Below are positions 30,387 to 38,552 of a DNA stretch of 43,281 nucleotides, one piece after another. The notes beneath the pieces are model-generated. The model saw only the letters and a list, made by a program, of their open reading frames with translations. It searched no databases and was not told the DNA's origin. The first letter of the stretch is position 1, and each line of letters starts with the position of its first letter. Origin of the DNA: an uncultured bacterium (GTDB taxonomy: Bacteria > Elusimicrobiota > Elusimicrobia > Elusimicrobiales > Elusimicrobiaceae); assembly GCA_949298795.1 (NCBI GenBank), contig CASFXV010000012.1:1-43281 (forward strand), written 5' to 3'. The position numbers and the translations under genes were made by a program.

Positions 30387-31802
30387 ATGATGACAGTTTC
30401 TGAAATTTTAAATGATATTCTTTCCGGCAAGCGCACGGCTGAAGACGTAACCCGCGCCTGCTTGGATAAAATTAAAGAGTTAAACCCCAAAATCAACGCG
30501 TTTGTGGAAGTATGGGAAGATGACGCCCTAAAGCAAGCCCAAGCGCTGGACGCCAAAAAGGCCCGTGGGGAAAAACTGGGCCCGCTGGCCGGTGTACCGG
30601 TGGCGATTAAAGACAACATTTTATACAAAGGCCACAAAGCCACCTGCTGTTCCAAAATGCTGGAAAATTACGTCGCCCCGTATAACTCCACCGTGGTGGA
30701 AAAACTGTTGGCGGCGGACGCGGTGCTTATAGGCCGCGCGAATATGGACGAATTTGCCATGGGCAGCAGCAACCAGACTTCCGTTTACGGCCCGGTGCAC
30801 AACCCGGTGGATTTGGAACGCGTGCCCGGCGGAAGCTCCGGCGGCAGTGCGGCGGCGGTAGCCAGCGGCATGGTGCCGGTTGCTTTGGGTACGGATACGG
30901 GCGGTTCGGTCCGCCAGCCGGCCGGTTTTTGCGGCGTAGTGGGTATGAAGCCCGGTTACGGGCGTATTTCCCGCTATGGGATAATTGCTTTTGCCTCCAG
31001 CGCGGACCAGGTGGGCGTGCTTACCCATACCGTGGCGGACTGCGCCAAAGTGTTGGAAGTATTAAGCGGCAAAGACCATAATGATTCCACTTCGTTAGAC
31101 GCGCCCGTCCCGGAATATGAAAAACTGTTTACCAACGGTTTAAAAGGCGTACGCGTGGGCATGCCCAAAGGCTTTTTGGACGGCTTAAACCCGGTTATCA
31201 AAGAAAAAATTGAAGCGGCCGCCAAGACCCTGCAAGCCAAAGGAGCGGAACTGGTGGAGGTGGACGTGCCGTATGCTAAATACTCCGCCCCGTGTTACTA
31301 CATTATTACCAGTGCGGAAGCGTCCTCCAATTTGGGCCGTTATGACGGTATCCGCTACGGCTATGCGGCTAAAAACGCCAAAGGGCTGAATGATTATTAC
31401 GAACTTTCCCGCGCGCCGTTTGGGCTGGAAGTTAAAAAACGCATTATTATCGGTACGTACGCGTTAACTTCAGAACGGTACGAAGAATGCTTTTTAAAAG
31501 CCATGAAAGTGCGGGAACTGATACGGGAAGATTTTAAAAAAGCGTTTGAGAAAGTGGACGTTATTTTAACGCCTACTTCTCCCACCACGGCTTTTAAGCT
31601 GGGCGCGCATGAAGAAAACCCGCTTGCCCTGTACCTGGCGGACTTATATACCTGCCAAGGAAATATCGGCGGTTTGGGCGGTATCAGCGTGCCGTGCGGC
31701 AAGGACGAACAAGGCCTGCCCATAGGCGTGCAGTTTTATGCTCCCATTTTAAAAGAAGAGGCGGCCTTAAACGTAGCGTATAATTTTGAGAAGGGTTTAT
31801 GA
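30387..31802 (+). CDS. gatA: Asp/Glu-tRNA(Asn/Gln) amidotransferase subunit A
   Basis: 471 aa amidase-signature enzyme that releases ammonia from glutamine for GatB. The Ser-cisSer-Lys triad is complete: K75 (VAIKDN), S150 in PGGSSGGSAA and S174 in DTGGSVRQPAG. These sit four residues before the S. aureus numbering I recall (K79, S154, S178). The stop overlaps the nudix start (ATGA). Confidence 0.97.
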   Translation: MMTVSEILNDILSGKRTAEDVTRACLDKIKELNPKINAFVEVWEDDALKQAQALDAKKARGEKLGPLAGVPVAIKDNILYKGHKATCCSKMLENYVAPYNSTVVEKLLAADAVLIGRANMDEFAMGSSNQTSVYGPVHNPVDLERVPGGSSGGSAAAVASGMVPVALGTDTGGSVRQPAGFCGVVGMKPGYGRISRYGIIAFASSADQVGVLTHTVADCAKVLEVLSGKDHNDSTSLDAPVPEYEKLFTNGLKGVRVGMPKGFLDGLNPVIKEKIEAAAKTLQAKGAELVEVDVPYAKYSAPCYYIITSAEASSNLGRYDGIRYGYAAKNAKGLNDYYELSRAPFGLEVKKRIIIGTYALTSERYEECFLKAMKVRELIREDFKKAFEKVDVILTPTSPTTAFKLGAHEENPLALYLADLYTCQGNIGGLGGISVPCGKDEQGLPIGVQFYAPILKEEAALNVAYNFEKGL

Positions 31803-32251
31803 TTGTATCCGAATTTTCGTGCGGCGGCGTGATTTTGGACGGGCGGAAAGTGTTGCTGGTCCAAGTCAAAAACATGAAAGGGAAAAAGATTTGGACTTTT
31901 CCCAAAGGCCATATTGAGCCGGGTGAAACCCCCCGGCAGGCCGCCTTGCGCGAAGTGCTGGAAGAAACCGGTTATAAGGCGGTCATCGTCCGGCCGATGA
32001 TTCGGGTAAAATATGCGTTTACGTTTCAGGGAAACTACGTGAAAAAGATGGTCCAGTGGTATTTAATGAAAAAGCTGGGCCGCATTGGCAAGCATGACGC
32101 TTCTGAAATTATTTCCATTCGCTGGGTTTCTTTAGCCAAGGCGCGTGAGTTGGTCCAATATCCCAGCGATATCCGATTAGTGGATATGCTGCTGGCTTCC
32201 CTGCATATGGAACCGGCGGAAGAGCCGGAAACGGAAATGCCGGAAGCTTAG
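31799..32251 (+). CDS. NUDIX hydrolase
   Basis: 150 aa. Nudix box GHIEPGETPRQAALREVLEETGY, that is GX5EX7REUXEEXGU, at about residues 39-61. N-terminal SCGGVILDG and KIWTFPKGHIE resemble the bacterial diadenosine-tetraphosphate/nucleotide-sanitising group. Overlaps gatA by four bases, so it is translated with the amidotransferase; the functional link is unknown. Confidence 0.9.
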   Translation: MIVSEFSCGGVILDGRKVLLVQVKNMKGKKIWTFPKGHIEPGETPRQAALREVLEETGYKAVIVRPMIRVKYAFTFQGNYVKKMVQWYLMKKLGRIGKHDASEIISIRWVSLAKARELVQYPSDIRLVDMLLASLHMEPAEEPETEMPEA

Positions 32252-32270
32252 CACGATGTATGTATTTGAA

Positions 32271-32297
32271 ACCCGCCCTTTATGGGCGGGTTTTTGT
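32271..32297 (+). terminator. Terminator after the gatC-gatA-nudix operon
   Basis: ACCCGCCC / GGGCGGGT stem followed by TTTTTG. Confidence 0.87.
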
Positions 32298-32585
32298 TTT
32301 TATAAAACGATGTTTTACGGGGCTTTCCCGTAAAGAAGCATTTGTATTTACTTTTGTTCAAACCCATGGCTGGGGCCCGGAGTAAACGGCGGGAAATAAT
32401 TAGATAAATGTTTGTAAATGAAAATTTGGCCTTTATTTATTTTTATATTTTATATGCGCGGGCTCCTCTTACATGCGGGTTGAAATAAAAACAGCTTGTT
32501 TGGGCTTTTATAGACCTTTTCCTATGAGGGGAATGCACCATGACCGCGCCCGAAGCAACAGCGTATGCTAGACAAAGGCAATAAA
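32298..32585. other. Unexplained 290-bp intergenic stretch
   Basis: Bounded by two terminators. Holds a perfect hairpin TTTACGGG-GCTTT-CCCGTAAA around 32316-32336, a GGGGCCC-rich patch near 32374, AT-rich sequence to 32456, and a small ORF (32540-32584). No tRNA, tmRNA or other known RNA is recognised. It could hold a small RNA ending at the terminator at 32586-32611. Confidence 0.5.
32540..32584 (+). CDS. Possible 14-codon small ORF next to a terminator
   Basis: ATG with GAGGGG 9 nt upstream; 14 codons (MTAPEATAYARQRQ) then TAA, immediately followed by the hairpin terminator at 32586. Could be a leader peptide, a small protein or chance. No homologue is known to me. Confidence 0.25.
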   Translation: MTAPEATAYARQRQ

Positions 32586-32611
32586 AAACCCCGCTTGTAT
32601 AAGCGGGGTTT
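32586..32611. terminator. Bidirectional terminator of the POT transporter gene
   Basis: AAACCCCGCTT / AAGCGGGGTTT, loop GTAT; T-run on the minus strand TTTTTTATT, weaker on plus. Confidence 0.85.
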
Positions 32612-32629
32612 AATTTTAACAACAGATTT

Positions 32630-33946
32630 TTATTGGATGCCGTTCATCCACTGAATGATTTTCTTGCGCAGCAGCATCAAAATACCGCCGCCGATTAACG
32701 GCATAACCACCAGCCAGCCAAAGAATTGGACATTGCTGATGTGTCCAAAGTAGCCGGAATAGAAGCCGGCCGTAAAGTTGGCCGCAGCATTGGCCAGGAA
32801 CCAAGTACCCATAAGCAAAGAGGCAAAGCGCAAAGGCGCCAATTTGGTTACCAAAGACAAGCCCACAGGGGACAAGCACAGTTCACCCATAGTGTGGAAC
32901 ATGTAGGCAAACGTAAGCCAGAAAATACCCACTTTAACGCCGGTGGTTTGAATGACGTAAGACGCCGCCACCAAGATTAAAAAGCCAAACGCCAAGGACA
33001 TGAAAGCCCACGTAAATTTAGCCGGGGTGGAAGGTTCCAGCCCTTTTTTGGCCAGTTTAATCCATAATTTAGAGAACAACGGCGCAAACAAAATGATGAA
33101 CATTGGGTTTACGCTCTGGAACCAAGAGGTAGGCATCTCCCAGCCAAAGATGTGGCGGTCGGTGAACTTTTCGGCAAAGATGGTTAAAGAAGCACCCGCC
33201 TGTTCAAAAGCGGACCAGAAGAAAATGCTGAAAAACGCCATAATGAAAATAACGGCGATGCGCTGTTTTTCTTCCAGGGTTAAGGGATTGTTGGGGTGGG
33301 CCAGTTTTTCTTCTTTGCTCAGCTTTTTGGGTTTTTTGCCCTGGCCTTGCAAGAATTTGTTTTTGCCCCACACAAACACGGCCAATCCTAACACCATACC
33401 CACACCGGCTGCCGCAAAGCCCCAGTGGAAACCCACTTTTTCGGCTAATGTACCGGCTACAAAGTTGCAGATAAAGGCGCCCAGGTTAATACCCATGTAG
33501 AAAATGGTAAAACCGGCGTCGCGGCGGGGGTCATTCTTTTCATACAGTTCCCCTACCAGGGTGGAGATGTTAGGTTTAAACAGGCCGTTACCCAATACAA
33601 TTAAGGTAATGCCCATATACAGGAACATCAAAGACGGGTGGGCCGCAATGGAAAATTGGCCTAATGCAATCAGAATACCGCCGCAGATGATGGCCCGGCG
33701 CTGGCCCCAAAAACGGTCGGCAATATAACCGCCGATAAGAGGGCTCAAGTAAATCAAGCTGGTCACGGCGCCGTAAAAACGGCTGGCGTGGCTTTCGGAA
33801 AATTCCAGTACTTTAATGAGGTAAAGCACCAAAATGCCGCGCATAGCATAATAGCTGAAGCGTTCCCACATTTCCGCAAAGAAACAGAGGTACAAGCCTG
33901 CGGGCTGTTTTTCCAGCTTTGCAGTGTTAGCAACTTCTGAACTCAT
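32630..33946 (-). CDS. Proton-dependent oligopeptide (POT/PTR2) transporter
   Basis: 438 aa, about 12 membrane segments. Imports di- or tripeptides with protons. CFFAEMWERFSYYAMRGILVLYL carries the ExxERFxYY motif of the POT family that couples proton and peptide. The two cytoplasmic-loop blocks LIYLSPLIGGYIADRFWGQRRAI and NLFKPNISTLVGELY-like GNGLFKPNISTLVGELY also fit, and so does the FYMGINLGAFICNFVAG helix. AAGGAGAAATAGAATG marks the start. It fits amino-acid fermentation with glycine oxidation. Confidence 0.95.
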   Translation of the reverse strand: MSSEVANTAKLEKQPAGLYLCFFAEMWERFSYYAMRGILVLYLIKVLEFSESHASRFYGAVTSLIYLSPLIGGYIADRFWGQRRAIICGGILIALGQFSIAAHPSLMFLYMGITLIVLGNGLFKPNISTLVGELYEKNDPRRDAGFTIFYMGINLGAFICNFVAGTLAEKVGFHWGFAAAGVGMVLGLAVFVWGKNKFLQGQGKKPKKLSKEEKLAHPNNPLTLEEKQRIAVIFIMAFFSIFFWSAFEQAGASLTIFAEKFTDRHIFGWEMPTSWFQSVNPMFIILFAPLFSKLWIKLAKKGLEPSTPAKFTWAFMSLAFGFLILVAASYVIQTTGVKVGIFWLTFAYMFHTMGELCLSPVGLSLVTKLAPLRFASLLMGTWFLANAAANFTAGFYSGYFGHISNVQFFGWLVVMPLIGGGILMLLRKKIIQWMNGIQ

Positions 33947-34019
33947 TCTATTTCTCCTTATTTTTAATCAAAAGGGTACTCTTTATTTTACAAAATATAT
34001 ATATAGCCAGCGGTTTTTT

Positions 34020-34325
34020 TTAATAAGGCAGGGACAAGGTGGCACTTAACATTTGCTGCGTGAGGGTAAAAATTTGCCAGCAAACATAACCCAAATAAAC
34101 GGTGAACAAAGAAATTACCACGCAATAAACGGTTTTTGCCGTGGTGCTTAAAATTTTAGACAAGTACACGGGTATCAGCGCAAAAGGCCCCAAGACCAGC
34201 GTAAGCAAGATAATGCCGGAATGGGAATACCAAAAGCCCGTTCCGGGTTTGAGGGATTTGCCGCACCGGCGGCAAAAATTATCCCGCTCATCAATTTCTT
34301 GAGAACATTTAGGACAAAATAACAT
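34020..34325 (-). CDS. Zinc-ribbon membrane protein
   Basis: 101 aa. An N-terminal zinc ribbon, CPKC followed by CRRCG (MLFCPKCSQEIDERDNFCRRCG), then two hydrophobic segments. Proteins of this layout are common and unnamed. Start at 34325 overlaps the rel stop (TAATG) and is preceded by AAGGGGGTGG; a longer frame from 34445 runs inside rel. Last gene of the 37990-34020 operon. Confidence 0.75.
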   Translation of the reverse strand: MLFCPKCSQEIDERDNFCRRCGKSLKPGTGFWYSHSGIILLTLVLGPFALIPVYLSKILSTTAKTVYCVVISLFTVYLGYVCWQIFTLTQQMLSATLSLPY

Positions 34326-35767
34326 TAAATATCCACCCCCTTGCTGCGCAGGTAACGTTTGATGTGGCTGCGTGCGCCGGCTGTGCGGGCAAATTCCAGC
34401 CAGTCGCGCTTGGGCTCGCTGTTTTTGCGGGTGATAATTTCGCACACGTCACCGGTTTTAAATACATAGTCCATACGCACCATGCGTTTGTTTACCATGG
34501 CGCCTACATAATGGTCGCCAATATCGGTATGAATAGAGTAGGCAAAATCAATGGGGGTGGCCCCTTCCGGCAGGGATTTAACGTCCGCCCGCGGCGTAAA
34601 CACAAAAATTTGCTGCAGGTTGACGTCCGTTTTAAACCCTTCCAAAAATTCGCGCGGGGCGGTTAAATCCCGCTGCCATTCCACCCATTGGCGTATCCAG
34701 TTTATTTTTTCGTCAAAGTTTTTGTCTTGTTTTACATTCCCCATTTTATAGCGCCAATGCGCGGCGATACCATATTCGCACGTGCGGTGCATGTCCTCGG
34801 TGCGGATTTGCAGTTCCACTATGTCTCCCGTGGGGCCCAGCACCGTGGTGTGTATGCTTTGGTACATATTGGCTTTGGGGGTGGCGATATAATCGGTAAA
34901 AGTACCGGCAATGGGTTTAAAGCGGGAATGTACGATCCCCAGCGCTTTGTAACAGTCCTGCACGGTTTTGGTGATAATGCGCACCCCCAGGGAATCTTGG
35001 ATTTCCTGAAAGGAACACTGGTGTTTTTGCATTTTGCGGTAAATGGAATAATAATTTTTTGCGCGGGAAAGGAGGCGGTAGTCCAGCTGTTCTTCTTTCA
35101 GGGCGGGCTCCAGCTGCTGTTTAAACGCGTCCAGCGCGGCTTGGCGGTCCGCCGTGCGGGCTTCCACCTGTTGTTTTAAATTATTGTATTCCAAGGGGTG
35201 CAGGTATTTAAAAGAAAGGTCTTCCAAATCTGTTTTGATGGTAAACATACCCAAACGTTGAGCCAAGGGGGCGTAAAGGGTTAATGTTTCATAAGCTTTA
35301 AATTTTTGCTTGTCCGGGGGCATAACGTCCATCGTGCGCATATTATGGGTGCGGTCCGCCAGTTTGATTAAAATTACGCGTACGTCTTCCGCCACGGCAA
35401 TCAGCATTTTGCGCCAGTTTTCCACGGTTTCTTCGTCCGTAGAAGAAAATTTCAAATCGCTTATTTTGGTAACGCCCTGCACCATGTGGGCTACTTCTTT
35501 ATTAAATTCCCGTTTTAAATCTTCCAGTTTTACGTCTGTATCTTCCACCGTGTCGTGCAAAAGGCCGGCGCAGATGGTGTCTTCGTCCATTTTAAAATCC
35601 AGCAAAATGTCCGCCACATGGTAACAATGGGTAAAGTAAGGCTCGCCGCTTTCTCTTTTTTGGTGTTCGTGCGCTTTTTCGGCAAAGTAATACGCTTTGG
35701 CGATTAAATCGCCAGAGCTGTTGGGATTGTATTCTTTAAACTTGTCTAAAAGCGCTTGCAGTTCCAT
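34325..35767 (-). CDS. rel: Rel/SpoT-family (p)ppGpp synthetase/hydrolase lacking the C-terminal ACT region
   Basis: 480 aa. N-terminal HD hydrolase domain (HCYHVADILLDFK, LLHDTVEDTD, LADRTHNMRTMD), then synthetase domain (SIYRKMQ...DSLGVRIIT, YIATPKANMYQSIHT), then TGS domain (FVFTPRADVKSLPEGATPIDFAYSIHTDIG). The protein ends right after the TGS and a short helical tail; normal Rel/SpoT enzymes (about 700 aa) continue with helical, zinc-finger and ACT domains used to sense ribosomes or other cues. The stop is in place and the next gene overlaps, so it is a true short form, not a frameshift. Third gene of the Gfo-lpxB-rel operon. Confidence 0.92.
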   Translation of the reverse strand: MELQALLDKFKEYNPNSSGDLIAKAYYFAEKAHEHQKRESGEPYFTHCYHVADILLDFKMDEDTICAGLLHDTVEDTDVKLEDLKREFNKEVAHMVQGVTKISDLKFSSTDEETVENWRKMLIAVAEDVRVILIKLADRTHNMRTMDVMPPDKQKFKAYETLTLYAPLAQRLGMFTIKTDLEDLSFKYLHPLEYNNLKQQVEARTADRQAALDAFKQQLEPALKEEQLDYRLLSRAKNYYSIYRKMQKHQCSFQEIQDSLGVRIITKTVQDCYKALGIVHSRFKPIAGTFTDYIATPKANMYQSIHTTVLGPTGDIVELQIRTEDMHRTCEYGIAAHWRYKMGNVKQDKNFDEKINWIRQWVEWQRDLTAPREFLEGFKTDVNLQQIFVFTPRADVKSLPEGATPIDFAYSIHTDIGDHYVGAMVNKRMVRMDYVFKTGDVCEIITRKNSEPKRDWLEFARTAGARSHIKRYLRSKGVDI

Positions 35768-35768
35768 A

Positions 35769-36920
35769 TTATTTTTTTAAGTCTTCCAAAATGTCTGCGG
35801 CCGCGCGCTGGGCTACGCCCTTTTCCCCCAAGGAAGCGCGCAGTTCCAGCAGTTTCTGATGCATTTGTTCCAAACTTTTGGGGTTTTGAAACATGGAGGT
35901 TGTTTCAGCCGCCAGGGATTGGGCGGTAGCGTCTTGCTGGATAAACTCTTTAACCAACGGTTTTTGCTCAGCCAGTAAATTTACTAAAGAAATGTAATTT
36001 ACTTTAATGACCATTTTGGCTATTTTATACGTCGGCCAAGAAAGTTTATAAGCCACCAGCATCGGCACGCCCAAAAGGGCGCTTTCCAGCGTGGCCGTGC
36101 CGGAGCAGCAAAGCAAATAATCCATTTGCGCGCGCTGGGCATAGTGCTCGTCGCGCACGATATGAAAATGCGGGTGCGGCTTTTCACCCAGTAAATCCAA
36201 AAATACTTTATCGGGCAGGGAAGGCAGCGCAAACAGATAAGCCTGCGTATTGGGGAAAGATTTTAACACCTTTTTAAACGCCTGATAGAAAACCGGGGTT
36301 AAGCGGGTGATTTCCCCCATACGGCTGCCGGGCAGCATGCCCAGTTTCCAGGGGTGGTTTTGGGGGTCTTGAATATCATAGCTTTTAGCCGTTGCGTCCG
36401 GCATGATGTCTAACAGCGGGTTGCCCAAAAAAACGGCCTTGCCGCCAAATTTCTGGTGGAAGGCCGGTTCAAACGGGTAAATTACAAACATTTTGCGGGT
36501 CAGCGCGGCCAGGCGTTTGGCGCGGTATTGGCGGCTGGCCCATACCTGCGGGGTAACATAATAATAGGCCGGTATATTGCGGTGGGCCGCTAAGCCCAAT
36601 ACCTGGTGGTTAAAGCCGTAAAAATCCACCACAATGAGGGCGATGGGGTTTTGGGTTTCCATATACTCGCGTATCATGGAGAGCAGTTTTATCCACATGG
36701 GCATTTTTTTCAGCGGTTCCACAAAACCGCTGGCTCCCTTGGAGGCCAGATCAAACAGAAATTCGTCGGCCTCTTTTTCCATCAGTTTCCCGCCAATGGC
36801 GGTTATTTTCAAATCCGGGTCTTGTGTTTTTAAGGCTTTGATTAAATTGGCGGCGTGCAAATCGCCGGATACGTCCCCGGCTACAATTAACATGTTTTTA
36901 GTGATGGGGGTAATGGTCAT
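35769..36920 (-). CDS. lpxB: Lipid-A-disaccharide synthase
   Basis: 383 aa, GT19: joins UDP-2,3-diacyl-GlcN with lipid X in lipid A synthesis. Recognised by VAGDVSGDLHAANLIKAL, AIGGKLM, VDFYGFNHQVLGLAA, YYVTPQVWASRQYRAK, YPFEPAFHQKFG, GSRMGEITRLTPVF and the C-terminal CCSGTATLESALLGVPM block. It shows an LPS-type outer membrane. GGAAG precedes ATG; two nt from rel and two nt after the oxidoreductase. Confidence 0.95.
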   Translation of the reverse strand: MTITPITKNMLIVAGDVSGDLHAANLIKALKTQDPDLKITAIGGKLMEKEADEFLFDLASKGASGFVEPLKKMPMWIKLLSMIREYMETQNPIALIVVDFYGFNHQVLGLAAHRNIPAYYYVTPQVWASRQYRAKRLAALTRKMFVIYPFEPAFHQKFGGKAVFLGNPLLDIMPDATAKSYDIQDPQNHPWKLGMLPGSRMGEITRLTPVFYQAFKKVLKSFPNTQAYLFALPSLPDKVFLDLLGEKPHPHFHIVRDEHYAQRAQMDYLLCCSGTATLESALLGVPMLVAYKLSWPTYKIAKMVIKVNYISLVNLLAEQKPLVKEFIQQDATAQSLAAETTSMFQNPKSLEQMHQKLLELRASLGEKGVAQRAAADILEDLKK

Positions 36921-36922
36921 AA

Positions 36923-37990
36923 TTAATCTTCCCTTTTCATGTTGCCCAGGGTTTCGTCCAGCATAATTTGGGCGGCGCGGGCCACATTGCTTACCATTTG
37001 AAATGGTTTAGGCGTGTGCAAATGGGTGGTTTTGGGGATATCAAAACGTTGGATTTGTTCCGTGATTTTTAAAGCCAGCTCTAAGGCTTGGGAGCCCTTT
37101 TCCCCGCTGGGCGCCGGCGTGCGGTTGGTGCGTATGCAGTTAATAAAGTGCAGCTGTTCGGCGGTAATGGGCATTTGTTTTTCTACTTTGGGGTATTGCA
37201 CGCTTACGTCCTGCATGCTTTCTATGACCGGTTTTTCTTTTTTATACACTTTTACGCGGGCGTTCATAAAATCTACGGATACATAGGCGTCTTTCTGAAA
37301 TAAATGCATATAGCGTGCGCGTTCAAAACTGGCGCGGCTGGCGGTAATGTCCGCCACGGCCCCGTTGGCAAAACGGAAACGCACGTTGGCAATGTCTTCA
37401 TGGGCGGAAAATACGCTCAGCCCCGTAGCGTCTATGGAGGTGACTTCGCTGGGGACTAATGTAAGCAGCAGGTCAATGTCGTGAATCATTAAATCCAGCA
37501 CTACGCTGATGTTGGACATGCGCGGGTCATACGGCCCTAAGCGGTTAATGGTGATAAAGCGGGGGTCCTGAATAAATTTATTGGCTTCCACTACGGCGGG
37601 GTTAAAGCGTTCCACATGCCCTACTTGAAGAACCAGCTCTTTGCGTTTGGCCAGGCGGATTAAATCCCGCGCTTCTTCCATGGTAACGGCGATGGGTTTT
37701 TCCACTAAGGTATGGATGCCGTTTTCCAAGCAGTACATGCCCAATTTGTGGTGCAGCTGCGTGGGGGCGGCAATAATGACCGCGTCAATTTGCGGGATTA
37801 ATTCTTCCGGTTTGGAATAAGGCGTGCAGTTGTATTCCCACGCTAATTTTTGCGCGCGCATTAAATCCGGGTCGCACACGCCCACCAAAGAGACGCCGGC
37901 TTTTTTCAGCCCGGCCAAAGTGCGTGTGTGGAATGTGCCTATTTTCCCGGCGCCCAATACGCCAAAACGGATTATTTTTTCTTCTGCCAT
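36923..37990 (-). CDS. Gfo/Idh/MocA family NAD(P)-dependent oxidoreductase
   Basis: 355 aa. Rossmann motif GVLGAGKIGTFHTRTLAGL at the N-terminus, EKPIAVTMEEA and DLMIHDIDLLL (catalytic His region) in the usual order. In LPS operons a family member next to lpxB typically makes a modified UDP-sugar, but the substrate is inferred only from the neighbour. GCGAGG precedes ATG. First gene of the operon with lpxB and rel; divergent from ndk. Confidence 0.9.
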   Translation of the reverse strand: MAEEKIIRFGVLGAGKIGTFHTRTLAGLKKAGVSLVGVCDPDLMRAQKLAWEYNCTPYSKPEELIPQIDAVIIAAPTQLHHKLGMYCLENGIHTLVEKPIAVTMEEARDLIRLAKRKELVLQVGHVERFNPAVVEANKFIQDPRFITINRLGPYDPRMSNISVVLDLMIHDIDLLLTLVPSEVTSIDATGLSVFSAHEDIANVRFRFANGAVADITASRASFERARYMHLFQKDAYVSVDFMNARVKVYKKEKPVIESMQDVSVQYPKVEKQMPITAEQLHFINCIRTNRTPAPSGEKGSQALELALKITEQIQRFDIPKTTHLHTPKPFQMVSNVARAAQIMLDETLGNMKRED

Positions 37991-38014
37991 AGAAACCTCG
38001 CTTAGTTATCTTCT

Positions 38015-38023
38015 ATTATACCA
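38015..38023 (-). promoter_or_regulatory. Extended -10 promoter of the Gfo-lpxB-rel operon
   Basis: Minus strand TGGTATAAT at 38023-38015; part of a 12-bp arm (38015-38026) that is the exact mirror of the ndk -10 region. Confidence 0.6.
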
Positions 38024-38056
38024 ATAATCCGCCGCAAAAGGCGCAACTGGCGGACG

Positions 38057-38084
38057 TTGACTTAAGCTCTTATATTGGTATAAT
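38057..38084 (+). promoter_or_regulatory. Sigma70-type promoter of ndk
   Basis: TTGACT (38057-38062), 16-bp spacer, TATAAT (38079-38084), extended TGG. Predicted start of transcription about 38091, two bases before ATG 38093. Confidence 0.75.
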
Positions 38085-38092
38085 GTTTAAAT

Positions 38093-38551
38093 ATGAGATA
38101 TATGGAACGCACACTAGTACTTATTAAACCTGATGCTATTGAAAAACGCATCAGCGGTCTTATTTTGGACCGCTTGGATCACCTCGGCCTGCAAATGACC
38201 GGGGCAAAAGTGGTTTCTTTAACGGAAGAGCTGGCCCGGGCCCATTATAAAAACCTGGAAGGCAAACCTTTTTTAGAAGAAGTCATTCAATACATGATGG
38301 GCGAATTTAACAACGTGCCCAACCATAAAATTTACGCATTCGTTTTCCAGGGGGAAAACGCCATTGCCAAAGTGCGCCAGGAAATCGGCAGCACCAACCC
38401 GGAAAAAGCCGCCCCGTGGACCATCCGCGGCAGCTTTGGGCGCTTTATAGGGGACGTCATGCAGAACTGCGTGCACGCCTCCGGCTCCCCGGAAGATGCC
38501 GAAAAAGAAATTGCGCTTTGGTTTAAACCCGAAGAGGTTTTGGACAGATAG
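38093..38551 (+). CDS. ndk: Nucleoside diphosphate kinase
   Basis: 152 aa (149 from the alternative ATG 38102). Phosphohistidine enzyme balancing NTP pools. LIKPDAIEK, the conserved lysine block, and NCVHASGSPEDAEKEI with the active His are unmistakable. Length is somewhat above the usual 140-145, due to extra residues before VFQGENAIAKVRQEIG. The predicted transcript start is 2 nt before ATG 38093, so the leader is absent or at most 11 nt. One base separates ndk from the hydrolase. Confidence 0.95.
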   Translation: MRYMERTLVLIKPDAIEKRISGLILDRLDHLGLQMTGAKVVSLTEELARAHYKNLEGKPFLEEVIQYMMGEFNNVPNHKIYAFVFQGENAIAKVRQEIGSTNPEKAAPWTIRGSFGRFIGDVMQNCVHASGSPEDAEKEIALWFKPEEVLDR

Positions 38552-38552
38552 C

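Noticed and set aside
31799..32251. Nudix gene as gatB remnant
   Set aside because: It contains a full nudix box and no GatB motif; gatB must be elsewhere.
32298..32611. tmRNA, 6S RNA or SRP RNA in the intergenic block
   Set aside because: I could not find a tRNA-like end, the tag reading frame, or the SRP tetraloop region; only generic hairpins are seen.
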